Shown: positions 1-11,802 of the stretch, piece by piece
How positions within the stretch are numbered: position 1 is the stretch's first letter
How the letters are laid out: the number at the start of each line of letters is the position of its first letter
Source of the DNA: Monocercomonoides exilis
Lineage: Eukaryota; Preaxostyla; Oxymonadida; Polymastigidae
Assembly: GCA_001643675.2 (NCBI GenBank)
Contig: LSRY02000038.1
Coordinates: 621,001 to 685,000 of the forward strand
Direction of reading: 5' to 3'
DNA length: 64,000 bases
Notes under the pieces: generated by a model
What the model saw: the letters and a program-made list of their open reading frames with translations, nothing else
Database searches by the model: none
What the model was told of the DNA's origin: nothing
Made by a program: the position numbers and the translations under genes

Positions 1-2
1 CA

Positions 3-245
3 GAGGATGATCAGCCATATGTGCCGCTCAAGTCACGTTCGATACAAACTGTGCTGTGTTTGCAAAAGGAACATCAAACACATTCAAAAGATGCTTCGTC
101 TTCAGAGGAAGAAAAAGGAATGAAAAATGACTCAAATGAAAAGAATGAAGCCATTTTTCTTGCACGTTCAAATGGAATAGCTGCCTTCATTGCATTATCA
201 GAAATAATATTGCAACGCACAGATGACAAAACAAAGAAAGCTTAA
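3..245 (+). CDS. possible 3' end of an unidentified gene
   Basis: An open frame runs from the left edge and ends at a TAA at 243-245, with about 80 residues that are Lys/Glu/Ser-rich and then contain a short hydrophobic stretch (residues reading IAAFIALSEIIL). After the stop the same frame continues with coding-like but interrupted residues to about 300. It could be the last exon of a gene that begins outside the window, or a relic. I recognise no domain. The purine-rich composition is the only support beyond the open frame. Confidence 0.2.
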   Translation, partial: EDDQPYVPLKSRSIQTVLCLQKEHQTHSKDASSSEEEKGMKNDSNEKNEAIFLARSNGIAAFIALSEIILQRTDDKTKKA

Positions 246-439
246 AGTGTCAATGAAGAATCAAAACATTTAGCTCATTCTTATGAAATGTTCTCAAATG
301 ACTGAACTTTTTCTGATCTGGTTATGAATTTTGCAGGAAAAAAAGCAAAAGAGTTACCTGTTTTCAATCTGCTCTTTTTGATGAATAAAAGAGTGAACAG
401 AATTGAAGATGACGATTCATTCAATGATAATCCATTTGA

Positions 440-2536
440 ACATTCTAATACATTTGAACGGATATCTTCTTCATCATCCTCTTTATCCTCCTCTCATTCT
501 GAATCCTTTCTCCTCCAACTTTTTCTTTTTCCTCCTCTGTCTTTTTGTTTTTAACGAAACCTTTCAACGAACTCAAATACCGTTCCTCTTCATTAGGCTT
601 CACCACAAACATATGCAAACAGCAAATATCGTCCTGAAGAATCTCCAAGCGAAACAGCATTCTGACAAGCGAATAAATCGCTGCTCTGTTCATCGCAATC
701 ATAAAGTCTAAAAATATCTCTGTGAAGAAAGGCAGCATGCACGGGTGATCACACATAATGGAAACAAATTCTCCGCTCTGGGAGCCTGCTATGGATTGAA
801 CCTCTTCCCCACCTTTCAGTCAGAATTTCTTCACTAACCAGGAAAACAGAGAGTCTGGAAGATCCATATAATTTCTCTGGAACTCTGCCAGCGAAGTCTT
901 CTGCAGCGCAGCAGGAGCGGACGAGGTCAGAAGAGTGGAAGAAGCAAAAGAGAGCTTTTACAGGTGAACACTTGTTGAATGCAGCTCCGATGGTCAAACG
1001 CCAAGGCGCTGCTCACGTCATGGAATTGTGAATTGAAGACTGCAATGGAGCGCAATAAAAGCTGTGAAGTATTGTGAGAAGGAGGCTTCTCGGAAGCTGC
1101 TTTGCTTTGACCTTTTGACTTGGATGAATGAGAAATGCGGAGCGAAGGGATGCGCAGGTACAAAAGACTGCGGATTTGCTGGAAAAATGAGCACACTTGC
1201 GAGAGGATGGCAGTGACGGACTGACCTGTTGAAACTGACCTGTCAGTGGAGCTATCCTGAAGCTGAAAAGGAACAAGTGTGTGTGTTCTGAATGATCGTT
1301 CGTTGATTAGCATTCTCCTGATTTTTTAGGATGCGCTTCTTCAGCCTCTCCTGTCATCTTCATTATCGCACTCAACTTTATCATCATATTCTTCTTCCTC
1401 TTCTTCCTCTTCTTCCTTCTCCAAATCAATGATCTGCCCTCTCTCCCTGACTCCTCATTCAACCCCAAATCATTCGCAGACATTTCCACATGTTCCTCAT
1501 CTTTCCCCACATTTTCTTCTCTTCCATCGAAAGTTGTGCCCAAAGACCCGTCTGCTGCTTCTTCTTCTGCTCTTGATATCTCCTGTTGGATGCCATCAGA
1601 TGGAGAAGAACTGTGCACTTCGGGTTCAACTGAATGCTGCTTGCTTACACCCACCTCAGACTCTGCCTTAACAAACCTCAGGCCGCTCAGACCAAGCGCC
1701 TTAACAATCAACTGCGCCATCGCTTCTTACTGCTTCCCCTGGTTATCTTTGATTTTCTCCACAAACTCTCTGTGCGCTACCGGATACCCACCTTTAACTT
1801 CATCCCCATCACCTCCCTCTGCCTCTTCCCGCTCCTCCGGCACAGCCAGCGCAATCGCTGCTAGAGACAGAACCACATCCTCCATCTTCGGACCAACCAC
1901 ATCCAACCCTTTCTCCACAATCTCTCCCACTTCACACACTGCTATCACTCGCTCCATCATTACGTCATCCAGCTTCACCACCATACGCCTCGACTGCGGA
2001 GATCGCCACATCTGCAGCGACGGGTCAAACAGATCGTAGATCGACGGGAACGCATTCACATCTGCCGCTGCAAAGATCCGCTTGCTTCCCGACTTCGTGC
2101 CCACCGACGCTGCAAGCGACGGAAGCGGTGCCACCAGCGGAACCGAAAGCATCGCTGAAAGCGCCACATCGTATGCACATACAACACCCCCATACAGCAC
2201 CGCCCACCGAGCCACAACATATCCCTACAGCGTCTACGGCAACAGCGGCATGTGCCACGCACACACACCAGACGCCTCAGGCACCACATTTCGCAGCCAC
2301 CTCTCGATTTCTTCCATCGCTGCCACCGACGTGTATGACACATCCACCTCCGAGGCATCCGAAGTGTCAATCGCAGGTGCTGATGAAGATACGGATGATT
2401 TATTACCCCTGTGGCATTCTTCTCTTTTCTTCTCGACATCTAGATTGCAGAGCCAAATTTGAGTCATGCTCCAGTTGGAGAAGAAGATGAGGATAGAGAA
2501 AGTGATAAAGGAACTGAGCGAAGCTTTAATTGCCAT
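440..2536 (-). pseudogene. decayed unidentified gene (paralogue of 13.3-13.9 kb)
   Basis: Coding-like minus-strand sequence is spread over several frames. From the 5' side: an N-terminal part (2536 to about 2234, ending SVAAMEEIERWLRNVVPEA), two in-frame TAG codons near 2230-2240, then a clean stretch 2215-1727 (ALSAMLSVPLVAPLPSLAAS, FAAADVNAFPSIYDLFD, VVKLDDVMMERVIAVCE), an acidic part 1720-1307, a Ser/Leu-rich part 1313-927, and after another frame change with an in-frame TGA a last part 756-445 (MIAMNRAAIYSLVRMLFRLE). The helical residues suggest an ARM/HEAT-like protein, but no named domain is visible. Unrecognised short introns could explain one or two breaks. Stops at sites where the paralogue also differs make decay more likely. 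Confidence 0.5.
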
Positions 2537-3849
2537 GAATGATCAACCTCCGTAAGTTTTTCAGTTACCCCCACAACGTCTGTCGATAGCTCTTTATAAA
2601 CAGAAACACAGCATCCACATCAGGATCAGAAATATAGATAATCGGCCAATGCTCACCGTTTTCGTGCGATAAGAACTTTTAAACCATTTCTTCTCCTTGT
2701 AATGAATGAAAGTGAAAAGAAAAAGATTAGAAAAAAGCAAAAGAGAAAATTTCCTCCACAAAAGATGAGATTCGTCATTTGATTCAAAAAATGATATTAA
2801 TCATTTTGAAATATTGATTTCAAGCCTTTTGATGTTGATATTGCAGATTTTATTTAATTTTTATAAAACATATGTAATCGATAAATATATTCAAATTCTT
2901 GAATTTTATTTTTCAATCATGAGCATTTAAACGTTAAAATTTTCATGATCATTAACTTTCAAAAATATAACATAAAATATACAACTTTTCACCTTTTCGT
3001 TTTTTCAACTCATTGAAATGTTCAAATGGTTATAATTATTCAAAAAATCAAAATGTCTATTTGAATAAACGAAACAAAAAAGATCTATATTTGTGGAAAT
3101 AATTGTTTGCCACAAGTTACAACTGACTGTTTATTATTTTAATAAAAAATGAAAAGTTAGTTAAAAGATTATATGAAATAGATGAAATTGAAGCTTCATA
3201 ATTTATAATAACTTCAAAAAATAACAATAAGAAATGATAAACAATATATGATGGGATATGAATGATCGATATTTTTTGATCATTTGTGATCTTTTGTGGG
3301 ACAACATTAAAGAAGAGGAACTTTTCGAAAAAATTTTGCCAATTTTATTTTATATTCATTGTTATAATTTATTGAAACTCAAATCGATCGGAATGAAGCA
3401 AAATAATAATGTTGAAAAACTCCAAGAAAATTTTCAGATCACTGTCCCATAATATTTTCTATTTGAAGGCAAGATATTTATTATTCAATTTTAAGACTTT
3501 ATGGAGTTTAAAACGATTTTTCAATGCTATATTTAAAGAAAAGGTTTAATTTTTTGTGCTTAAATTGGAAAGACAAGAGTCACATATTCTTATCAATCGT
3601 TATTCTTTCTGAATCGGCAAATACGCGATATATCCGCTCAAATATTATAATTTGTTATTCAAAACGAAGAAATACAAAATACAAGTTGATGAATGCATAT
3701 CTAATGGTATGTTTATAAATTTTCATTGAAATTAAAGATTATTAAAAAATCTATTATTATTTTTCTTGTTTCTATACTGAAACATTTATTTTGCATTTGG
3801 CTTCTGAAAAAAGTGTCGATTTTTAATGCAACCTTCATTTCATTGTTCA
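2537..3849. other. AT-rich stretch without a recognisable gene
   Basis: Only short AT-rich open frames with no domain or exon-like continuity. It contains one copy of the 113-bp dispersed repeat (3341-3453), listed separately. Confidence 0.5.
3341..3453 (+). repeat. 113-bp dispersed repeat, copy 1
   Basis: This segment is repeated in inverse orientation at 6640-6752. The last ~90 bp (ending ...TCACTGTCCCATAAT) appear identical and the outer end has a few differences. Similarity stops abruptly after CCCATAAT. The two copies flank a relic gene and a beta-helix ORF. It could be an element end or part of a segmental inversion; there is no coding content. Confidence 0.8.
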
Positions 3850-4500
3850 TGAACGCAATGGTGATGTTGGAAAGGAAAGAACCGCCGTTTTGGAAAGGAT
3901 TTGAGAAGAATGAATGAGTAGAATGAATTAAGGAAGATATAAAATGATTGATGGATCAAACGAAACATGGGAAACAAATGTGAACAAGAAGAAATATGTA
4001 GTTGGATGTTTTTTTTCAGAGGTGTTTAAGGAAGATGAATTGAATAAAAGTGAATGGACTGAGATTTGAATGCGCAGCGAAGCTGGGACTGAAGGAAAGG
4101 ATGGGAAGGCGCGGAGTGTAAGAAAAATTTAGTTAAAGATTCATGAGCTTGGTTGTTGAGCTTGGTATTTATGGAAAGTCGGGCGAAGAGGATGACGAAG
4201 CAGAATTGTGGATTGCAGATTTTGCGATGGGAAAATGAAATGGGGTGAGGAATGTTTGTAGGTGTGATGATTCCACACTGGCAAGGTTGTTGGCAATGTT
4301 GAAGGAGGTGACAGACACAATGTGTTTTGGAGCAGAAAGGATGAGAAAAGCAGACAGAAGAAATGAGAGAGGATGGTGAGAGGCAGGCTGTGGGGAGTGA
4401 GGATGAAGCTGAGGAAAGGATGATGGATGGACATATGTTTCATGGAGCAGATGTGTTTGTAGAGTGAAGCTGAGGGGCAGTTTTTTTATTGGGAGAGCGA
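3850..4500 (+). pseudogene. relic of an unidentified protein-coding gene
   Basis: Two coding-like stretches are separated by a frame change. The first (about 3850-3990) reads ERKEPPFWKGFEKNE, then three in-frame TGAs at positions where a Trp codon (TGG) would fit. The second (4077-4380) reads AKLGLKERMGRRGV, TAA, TAA, then SLVVELGIYGKSGEEDD, ELWIADFAMGK, TGA, and LARLLAMLKEVTDTMCFGAE up to a final TGA. Single-base nonsense changes in otherwise fluent acidic/helical protein are typical of decay. I recall similar segments near the C-terminus of large oxymonad proteins but cannot name the family. Confidence 0.5.
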
Positions 4501-5026
4501 GAAAAGAAGAGGAAGATGGAGAACATATGGAGGGTGTGGAGCTTGTTGTAACAAGAGAAGGAAGATGAAGGAAAGGGAGGCATTTGAATTGTGTTATGAA
4601 CAGAGAAGATGGAATTGTCTTCGAAAATTCACAGAAAATTGTTTTATGTTGTTTTGAGAGATCTCAATCTTTGTATTCTCGGGTTTTTCTCATTCAAATT
4701 GTTGGTTTTTTTTTTATTCAGAACCATTTTGCATAGGCTCAGTTTTGTTTGGCTGTATGTTTTTTCTTTCATTCACTTGATGTTTGTACCATATTTGATG
4801 AATTTTTCACTTAAATGTTTTGTTTTGTTTTTGTTTCGGATCTTTTTACGAATTTGTGAAAGTTCATTTTAAAAGAAAACAATTATTCTTTCATTTTGTG
4901 ATATCAAAAGTATTCTTTTTTCAAAAAATCAAAATAAAAAGTTCAATAAATGAGCAAAGAATATTAATTAAAATAATAAAAGCACTTTTCGTTTTTGCAA
5001 TAGCTAATTCCAGGATCAGGTTTTGA

Positions 5027-6433
5027 CTACGGTTCCCTTTGAGTTGGGAACTCAATCTTTGAGGAGATGCAGTTAAATTGCTTTTTTATCTCAACATCAA
5101 TCATCTTCAACTGCTTCAGAGCCACTTCAAACACAGATGACGAGATTCCACTCCCTCCTGACACCGAAAAACTGATCAAAACATCCTCCAGCGAAAGAGT
5201 CCCGCTCCCCACAGACACCACAAACACACTTGGCGATGAGCTTCTCATCGAGTTGTGATCGATCCCCACATGCCCCACCTCCAGTTGGCCAGAAGATATG
5301 CTGAACAGAGTAGTTGCAGGCGAAGAAAGCGCACTTGTCCCAACCACACTCACTGCCTTCCCTCTCCCAACAACTGAAATCTTCTTTTCCCCAACACTGA
5401 TTGTTGTCCCTTCGCTCACATGCCTCCCACCCAGCAACGTGATTGTCGAGCTCAGCTGCGCCATGCTCAACCCCACCGCACGTCCCACTGTCTTGCACGG
5501 CGCATACTCGCTCATCCCATACAGATTGTTCGTGTCATCCCCACTCACTCCAACATACCGATCTTTCATCCCTTCCTTCAGCCAGCCCTTCTTTTGTGTT
5601 TCCTGATACACCCAATTGTTTCCGTTATAATATTGGTAGTACACTCTCTTATCATTGCTGTTCGTTGTGTACGATTCGTAGAACGGGTTGTTCGAAGAAA
5701 AGTGATTGTTAGCATCTGAAAAATACATATCGTGGCCATATGGAGTGGAAGTGGTTGTGCATCTGCAATCGTGGAAGAAGAAGAAATAGCAATAAATGTT
5801 GTTGCTTGGAGCTGTTTGTTGGTTTGGATTGAAACACAATCCTCCACCAGTTGATGTTGCGTTGCACGAAATAAACTGGATGCTCCTCATTTTGAATGCA
5901 GTTGGGACACTTTCACAAAACATCCCTCCGCCACTTGAACCCGTAAGAGAGCACAAAGTGAATGAGCACTCAAACACGCAAGCGCTCTCCCCGTTCCCAC
6001 TTTCTGTTCCAATACATGAAGATCCAGAAACCTTAAAAGTGTAAAGATAAAGGCCTCCTCCACATTCTTTTGCTGTGCATTTCTGGAACTTGCACCCACT
6101 GATCCTGACACACGAAGTAATGTCATATGCATGAATTCCTCCTCCACGATAATTTTTTGCTGTACATGCATTGAATGAGTTGTTCTCAATCTTGATTGAA
6201 CTGATCTCATGACACATAATACCTCCCCCAGCATAATGCGCATAACATTCATTGAACGAACAAAATTTCACTGAAAGTGTTCCCGATGCTTTGTTATTCA
6301 TGAAAATCGCTCTGCCATTTGAAGTTCCATAAGAATAACCAGCGTTTGTCCCAGTAGTTTTTGAGCCATTCCGCACACACCCGGTGAACGAATTCGTCCA
6401 GTGAACGAAATGATCTTCCTTCCTCACATGCAT
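5027..6433 (-). CDS. right-handed beta-helix (pectin-lyase-fold) protein, probably truncated
   Basis: 468 residues in one frame. Residues ~30-190 are a ladder of GGG(I/L/M)-centred turns spaced about 30-40 residues apart (AGGGIMCHEIS, RGGGIHAYDIT, CGGGLYLYTF, SGGGMFCESV, TGGGLCFNP), each followed by Cys-rich F.xC strands, as in right-handed parallel beta-helices. Residues ~290-450 are a second module (RYVGVSGDDTNNLYGM, APCKTVGRAVGLSMAQLSST, ITLLGGRHVSEG, ISVVGRGKAVSVVG) seen in large oxymonad surface-type proteins. There is no signal peptide, and the ORF ends in the middle of a helix without the membrane anchor present in the genes at 32.5 and 37.3 kb, so both ends look cut. A stop lies just upstream of the ATG. 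It may be an expressed fragment or a gene remnant. Confidence 0.6.
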   Translation of the reverse strand: MHVRKEDHFVHWTNSFTGCVRNGSKTTGTNAGYSYGTSNGRAIFMNNKASGTLSVKFCSFNECYAHYAGGGIMCHEISSIKIENNSFNACTAKNYRGGGIHAYDITSCVRISGCKFQKCTAKECGGGLYLYTFKVSGSSCIGTESGNGESACVFECSFTLCSLTGSSGGGMFCESVPTAFKMRSIQFISCNATSTGGGLCFNPNQQTAPSNNIYCYFFFFHDCRCTTTSTPYGHDMYFSDANNHFSSNNPFYESYTTNSNDKRVYYQYYNGNNWVYQETQKKGWLKEGMKDRYVGVSGDDTNNLYGMSEYAPCKTVGRAVGLSMAQLSSTITLLGGRHVSEGTTISVGEKKISVVGRGKAVSVVGTSALSSPATTLFSISSGQLEVGHVGIDHNSMRSSSPSVFVVSVGSGTLSLEDVLISFSVSGGSGISSSVFEVALKQLKMIDVEIKKQFNCISSKIEFPTQREP

Positions 6434-8683
6434 TTATATGATTTATTGAAATCATGATCAATTTCAAAAGATGTGTTCATTTGCAAAGACCAAAAAATAA
6501 AAAATCAAAAATTCATATGATAATAAAAAAAACCGTATGTTTTCAAACATGAATACTCAAAATATGCAATGAAGTCAAATAAATCCCATATAAAATATGA
6601 AAAGTATTTTAAAGCGGGATAGATCATAAAAAAATTTTGATTATGGGACAGTGATCTGAAAATTTTCTTGGAGTTTTTCAACATTATTATTTTGCTTCAT
6701 TCCGATCGATTTGAGTTTCAATAAATTATAACAATTAATATGAAATAAAATTCAAATTTTTAAGTGGCTTCAACAAAATGGTACAATTCAGACCTATGCC
6801 ATTTTTTTTGCCTTTTTTAAATCCATTTTGATTCGATCTTACCAGTTGTGAAAAAAGTTTTCTGGTTTTTGTTTCAAACAATGTTTTTCTAATTAAAATT
6901 CTAATCTATCTATTAAATGTTGCACATTTCATTTTTTTTTTCTTACTTATGTTTTCATTTGATTTCTCTTTTGTGAAATGAAACTATTTTGACATTTGAT
7001 GATGAATGTTGAAAATAATTCGTTGCTTTCTATTGTTTGTTTCACATTGATAATAATGAAGAAAAAACAAAATAAATTAAGTTGAAAGAAATGCCTGTGG
7101 TTTTGGTTTTTGTATTTGCATCCACTGTCACTTTTTGAAAATAGAAAGGAGACACGAAACACCTTAAAAAGTGTTTCAAATGTGAATTGAAAATTACAAA
7201 AAAACAAGAACAAAAATGAAAATAAAACGATATATTTATTATTCATAATCCTGCATTCCATTTTTGTCTTTAATTCTCTTTTCGTTTTATTGAAAACTTC
7301 CTTGAATATCAAAGATTGATATATTCAATTAAAATATTTTCAAAATTGATTTGTGAAACAAAAATGAGAAATGAATGAAAAGTTTAAAAATAAAGTGAAA
7401 TATTCGAGTATGCAAACAAAAAAAAAAAAGAATAGCTTAAGAATTCAAACTTTTGAACTTACCAAAGAAAAATTTCAAATCTGAGAACCTCCATATTAAC
7501 TAAATAAAACCAATTTTAAAATGAACAACTAAATAAATTTTTTATGGAACTTTAATTTATGCGCATATTCGATAAATTATTTGAAAATCCATTCATTTCA
7601 GTCAATAAAATAAGTCAAACGACAAAAGTATTTTATTCTCCTGATTGACATATAATTATTATGGGAATTGATCATTCATCGTAAAAAATTACGATGTCAA
7701 AAAAAATCACACATATATTTTGGTGAAGCATCTTCAATAATCTCTGAATCTTCATCTTCAATCGCATTTTCAATTAAAATAAAGTCAAATAAATTTCAAA
7801 TAAAAATATTTTTCGAACCAATTCTTTTGTTTTTTTCGCTGTCAGGTTTGTTCCATTCTTTACTTCAATTTTTATCACGTCTGTTACAATTTCCTTTATT
7901 TCCTTGAACAGCAATGTTGGTCTTCCCACTTTGGCAACATCCCTGTCGCTTTAGACAGCCTTCACTGCATGGATGAGTGTTTTTTTGTAAATTCACCGAA
8001 GTTGGTTGCATCCACAAGCCTGGCTTTTCAATCAATCAAAATTCGCGCCATTCTCTCGAGTCTATTTTCATAAATGCAAAAGTCAATCGATGCCATTTCT
8101 GCCTGCACTTTTCTTTTCCCTTCTTCAGCTTTTTTTTGGATCAAAAATAAATCATATTTTTTGGGAAATGAATAAAAAAAAGTTTTTCCGAAACAGCCAA
8201 AAGACATTTCAAGTTTTGAGATACGAAGTGTTAGCTTTAGAAAATTTTTGTTTATTCAATTGTTTCGAAAAAGAATTTGTCATATTTTTTTTATACGATA
8301 ATTTCACTTACGATTTTAACTGTTGTCCTGAAATCAAATTGGCTCATCTATTCATCCACTGATGATTAACATAATTGAGTGGAAAAAGAATATTTGCTTC
8401 TAATATAAAAATTAACCTTTCACAAGGTAAATGAAAAAATGTACCAATAAAAAAAGTTGTTTATTTAAACACCAACCTGCCTAAAAATAGACATTTCTGA
8501 CTATTTTTTGCTAACAACGAGCTTGTTTTGAGCCGTGGCCAGCTCCGCATAAAAAAATTGATAAATCAGAGGAAAAGTACAACCCGACATTTTTTTTTCA
8601 TATTCCTTCATCTCATTTTTGAAGTGAAAAAAACATGAAATAACAATTATTATTAATGTTTGTTTTACATTTTACGAGATGAT

Positions 8684-8721
<38 letters not shown>

Positions 8722-8747
8722 ACAAAAATCAATATATCTCATTTTTT
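6434..8747. other. AT-rich intergenic stretch
   Basis: I see no gene here. It contains the second copy of the 113-bp repeat (6640-6752) and a poly(A) run of more than 30 bases ending about 8718, close to the 3' end of the minus-strand gene that follows. Open frames in it are short, Phe/Lys/Asn-rich and unconnected. Confidence 0.5.
6640..6752 (-). repeat. 113-bp dispersed repeat, copy 2 (inverted)
   Basis: Reverse complement of 3341-3453, near-identical and of the same length. See copy 1. Confidence 0.8.
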
Positions 8748-10235
8748 TCAAACATTAAAAAAATAATCAGAAATGTTTTTCGAAAAGAAATGATCATAAT
8801 TTCTTTTAAAAAACTCTAAAGTTTTATGAAAGCTAATGATAGTATCTTCGTATCCTTCTTCTTCCAACTTGTCAAGCAGCTCCTTTTTTGTGATCTTTCT
8901 TTCTGCTTCTTCCATTTCATCATCCTCCTTTTCTTCCTCTTCCTCTTCCTCTTCCTCCTCCTCCTCTTCTTCTTCTCTCATTCGATTTGAAACATTTATG
9001 AAAAAAGCCAAGAGGCTATACGCAATTTTGTCATTCAATGTTTGTCTCTGAATCTCCTCCAAAACAGCTTCCACAGCTCCTCCATTCAATATATCTTCAA
9101 CTTTCACAACTCTCCTTTTTGCTGCATTTCTCAAGGAGTAAATGCATTGATCGCAAAGTTCTTTGTGATTGTCCTTTGCTGCTCGAAATACTCTAACTAT
9201 GTTTCTGAAAAGACTGACATATTCTTTATTCTCTGATTTGCATCTGAAGAAATAAATGTTCGATATTTCGAGCCATCTTATCAAAATAAACTCTTCTTTC
9301 GTTTCTTCTTTGTTCATTTCCTCTTTTTTCTTCTTCCAATTCGCGTTTCTTGTTAGATCTTCCAGTTCTCTTGCTGCTTCTCTTCCAAAATGCATCTCAT
9401 TCGCAATTACTTCTTCCAAGCTGTTGTCATACCAAAATCGGTTAATTAAAATCTTCCAAGCAGACTGATAGGCCAGATGCGTAAGATTTCTGTGTTTCTT
9501 TTGATGTTCGATGATTTCTTTGATCTCATTCAAATATCGTTCTTGCCTTAAATACTAATAAGAAATAAGAAAAATATCAAAATGAAAAAGAAGTGCTCAC
9601 ACATAACGATCATCAATGCAACTCAAACACAATAAAGCCATTTCCACATCCTTTTGATTCTCCTCGCTTTCCTCTTTGTGCAATGCAACTTTCAGAAGGC
9701 AAGGAACACAAATTGAAGCAAATTCATTTGAAGTATCATCATCACTAAGCAAAGCAAAACATTCGCAAAGTTCAATCAATAGATTTTTGTTCTTTTTTCC
9801 TTTCTTCTTCTCATTTTCATTAATAATTATCTTCTCAAATCTTTTGTTCAGTGAAGAATATTTAAATTCGCATATCCAAATTCTTTTCAGCACATTGTAA
9901 TATCCAGCATGCTTCATCAGCAAAATTGAATTTTCTATCGTCAATTTGTTTTCTTCAATCATTTTGTCCATTTTATCAAACAGATCTGTCTTAAAAATGG
10001 ATCTGAATTCTTCTTTTTCCATCTCTTCAACAAGTCCGTTCATTTCACGAATTTTCTGTTTTTGTTCATCTTCATCGCAATTTTCGAGATCATCAAGCAA
10101 CTCTTCAGAATAAAAAGAAAGCAAAGTGTTGAATATTTAAAAAAAAAATGAAAAATAAAACAAACTCAAAAACTTTTCTCTTGTGGGAATATTTCGAATC
10201 TCGTCGATATGCTTATCATCGATGCACAACGTCAT
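8748..10235 (-). CDS. helical-repeat (ARM-like) multicopy family protein, three exons
   Basis: Three exons join in frame: 10235-10166 (70 nt), 10102-9603 and 9554-8748, with introns GTTTGT...AAG and GTGTGA...TAG. The protein (about 458 aa) starts MTLCIDDKHIDEI. Exon 2 encodes helical sequence (KLLDDLENCDEDEQKQKIRE, SIFKTDLFDKMDKMIEENK, CECFALL, ICVPCLLKVALHKEE). Exon 3 encodes NEIKEIIEHQKKHRNLTHLA, a conserved AWKILI..FWYD segment, a Glu-rich run of about 18 residues and the C-terminus ISDYFFNV. Two other copies here (22.7 and 26.8 kb) keep the same exon order, and the 70-nt first exon is the same length in the copy at 22.7 kb. The repeating amphipathic helices suggest an armadillo/HEAT fold. 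Function is unknown. The family looks lineage-specific and expanded. No breaks are seen in this copy. Confidence 0.8.
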
Positions 10236-10731
10236 TCTGTTAATAGCAAAAAAAACGTAATATTTATCGAGCAAACATTTGTGCAAAATGAACAATCGAT
10301 AATTTTAAACATGTTTGATTATCTTGCAAAACGAAAAGGTTGCAACCACAAAAACAATTGCCTGACTTTAAAAAAATAAGTGTAGAAAAAGGAATATTCA
10401 CCGATGCAAATGATCTTGGCTGGAGAAGGTCAGAAATACAAATTGTTTTGTTTCTGTTTGATCAAACCATCGAAAATAATGATTCTTCAATGGATTTCGG
10501 ATTTTGAGATATTTTATTCCATGAGTTGGATTTTATCCAATTTTGTTGTCTGGGAAACATCAAAGGCATATGCTTATTATACGGGAATGTGAATAATTGA
10601 AAAAAACCAGGTTAAAACAAATGTTTAACAAATAATAAGGTGATAATAGCAAACGATATTGATCGGAGTTTGTTCTGTGTCGATATAAAAAATCACAAAG
10701 TTTTTGATCAATCCAATAAATAATTCAATAT
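10236..10731. other. short AT-rich interval upstream of the transposase
   Basis: No gene seen. It separates the divergent helical-repeat gene and the transposase gene and probably contains the left end of the Merlin-like element. I could not fix the terminal repeats. A weak candidate is an A-run followed by CC near 10600 against its complement near 11860. Confidence 0.4.
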
Positions 10732-11802
10732 ATGGTTTGTGATCTTCAATTTTCTAATTTGATGGCAGCTCCAGAAAGAGAGATATGCTCGACGAGTGAG
10801 TTATTAGACATTTTTCACAACGAAGATTTGACGTGGGATTGGTTTCACATGGTTTTTTTCAAAGGCGAGGTTTTCGTGTGCAAGAAATGCCGAAGACGGA
10901 TGACAATCCAGATGAACGATAAAAACTATAGATATTGGAACTGTTCTCACTGCAAAATCAAAAAATCTGTTTTAGATGGGACTGTGTTTTCTAAAAGCAA
11001 AATTGGATTGGGAAAAACTCTTAGAACACTTTTGTTACAGTGGGTTGGAATATCTATTAACAATACTGCAGAATTAATTGGCATTAATCGCAATACAGTT
11101 GCATTTTGGGCTAGCGTTTTAAGGGTCGTGTGCATGAAGATATGGAATTCGAAGCAAATACATATTGGAGGAAAAGGAAAGATAGTCGAAATCGATGAGG
11201 CTGTCTGGCGTCGAAGAAAGTGTAGAAGGGGAAGAAGAAAAGAGCAAATTTGGTTGTTTGGCGGAGTAGAAAGGCTTGACGGTGGAGGAGCAGGACCTAG
11301 ATTTGTGATTATTGTCCCCAACAGAACAAAAGAAACGCTCCTTCCAATTATTCTTGAATACATTAAGCCCGAAACCATCATCATGAGCGATGAGTGGAAG
11401 GCATACGAATGCTAAAATACGTATGGATATGAACACAGAACAGTGTGCCACAAAAGGAATTTCGTTGACCCGGCTACAAAAGCATGCACAAACACTATCG
11501 AAGGTTTATGGGGAACTTTACGAAAAGCATTTCCACCGTACGGAGTTCGAAAATCTTTAATTGCAGATCACCTTGCAATGGTTTTGGTTAAAGACTCGAA
11601 AGAATATAATTTCTTGGAAATTTTAGAATTTGTCAGTGAATACGAGATAGAAAATGAAAAACATGAGCAAGTGGAAAATGATTCAGAAAATAGCGAAGAA
11701 GAATTGCCAACAATCGATGACATAATTAATAATGATAGCAGCGAAGAAGAAACATCGGGCTTTTCACAAGTTGAAGAAAAAACTTCTGATTACAAACCCT
11801 AA
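10732..11802 (+). pseudogene. Merlin-like (IS1016/ISXO2-type) DDE transposase with one stop codon
   Basis: Residues ~50-85 form a zinc ribbon (CKKCRRRM ... CSHCKIKKSVLDGTVF), followed by a helix-turn-helix-like part (NNTAELIGINRNTVAFW). The catalytic triad is visible: first Asp in KIVEIDEAVWRRRK, second Asp in IIMSDEWKAYEC, and the Glu in NTIEGLWGTLR, preceded by the typical HKRNFVDP. This is the DDE_Tnp_IS1595 family, whose eukaryotic members are Merlin elements. One TAA at 11413-11415, between YEC and NTYGYEHRTV, breaks an otherwise continuous frame from ATG 10732 to the stop at 11800-11802. There is no plausible intron around the stop, so the copy is dead by one nonsense change. The C-terminal ~60 residues are acidic and not part of the core. 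Confidence 0.85.

Noticed and set aside
2215-2245. In-frame TAG/TAA codons suggesting that TAR encodes Gln, as in some oxymonads
   Set aside because: The long intact ORFs (LRR exon 3, SPRY exon 5 with a Gln run) use only CAA/CAG and contain no TAR; the stops occur only in damaged copies.
8686-8718. Poly(A) run as a retrotransposon tail
   Set aside because: No coding or repeat unit precedes it on the plus strand, and it lies downstream of a minus-strand gene.
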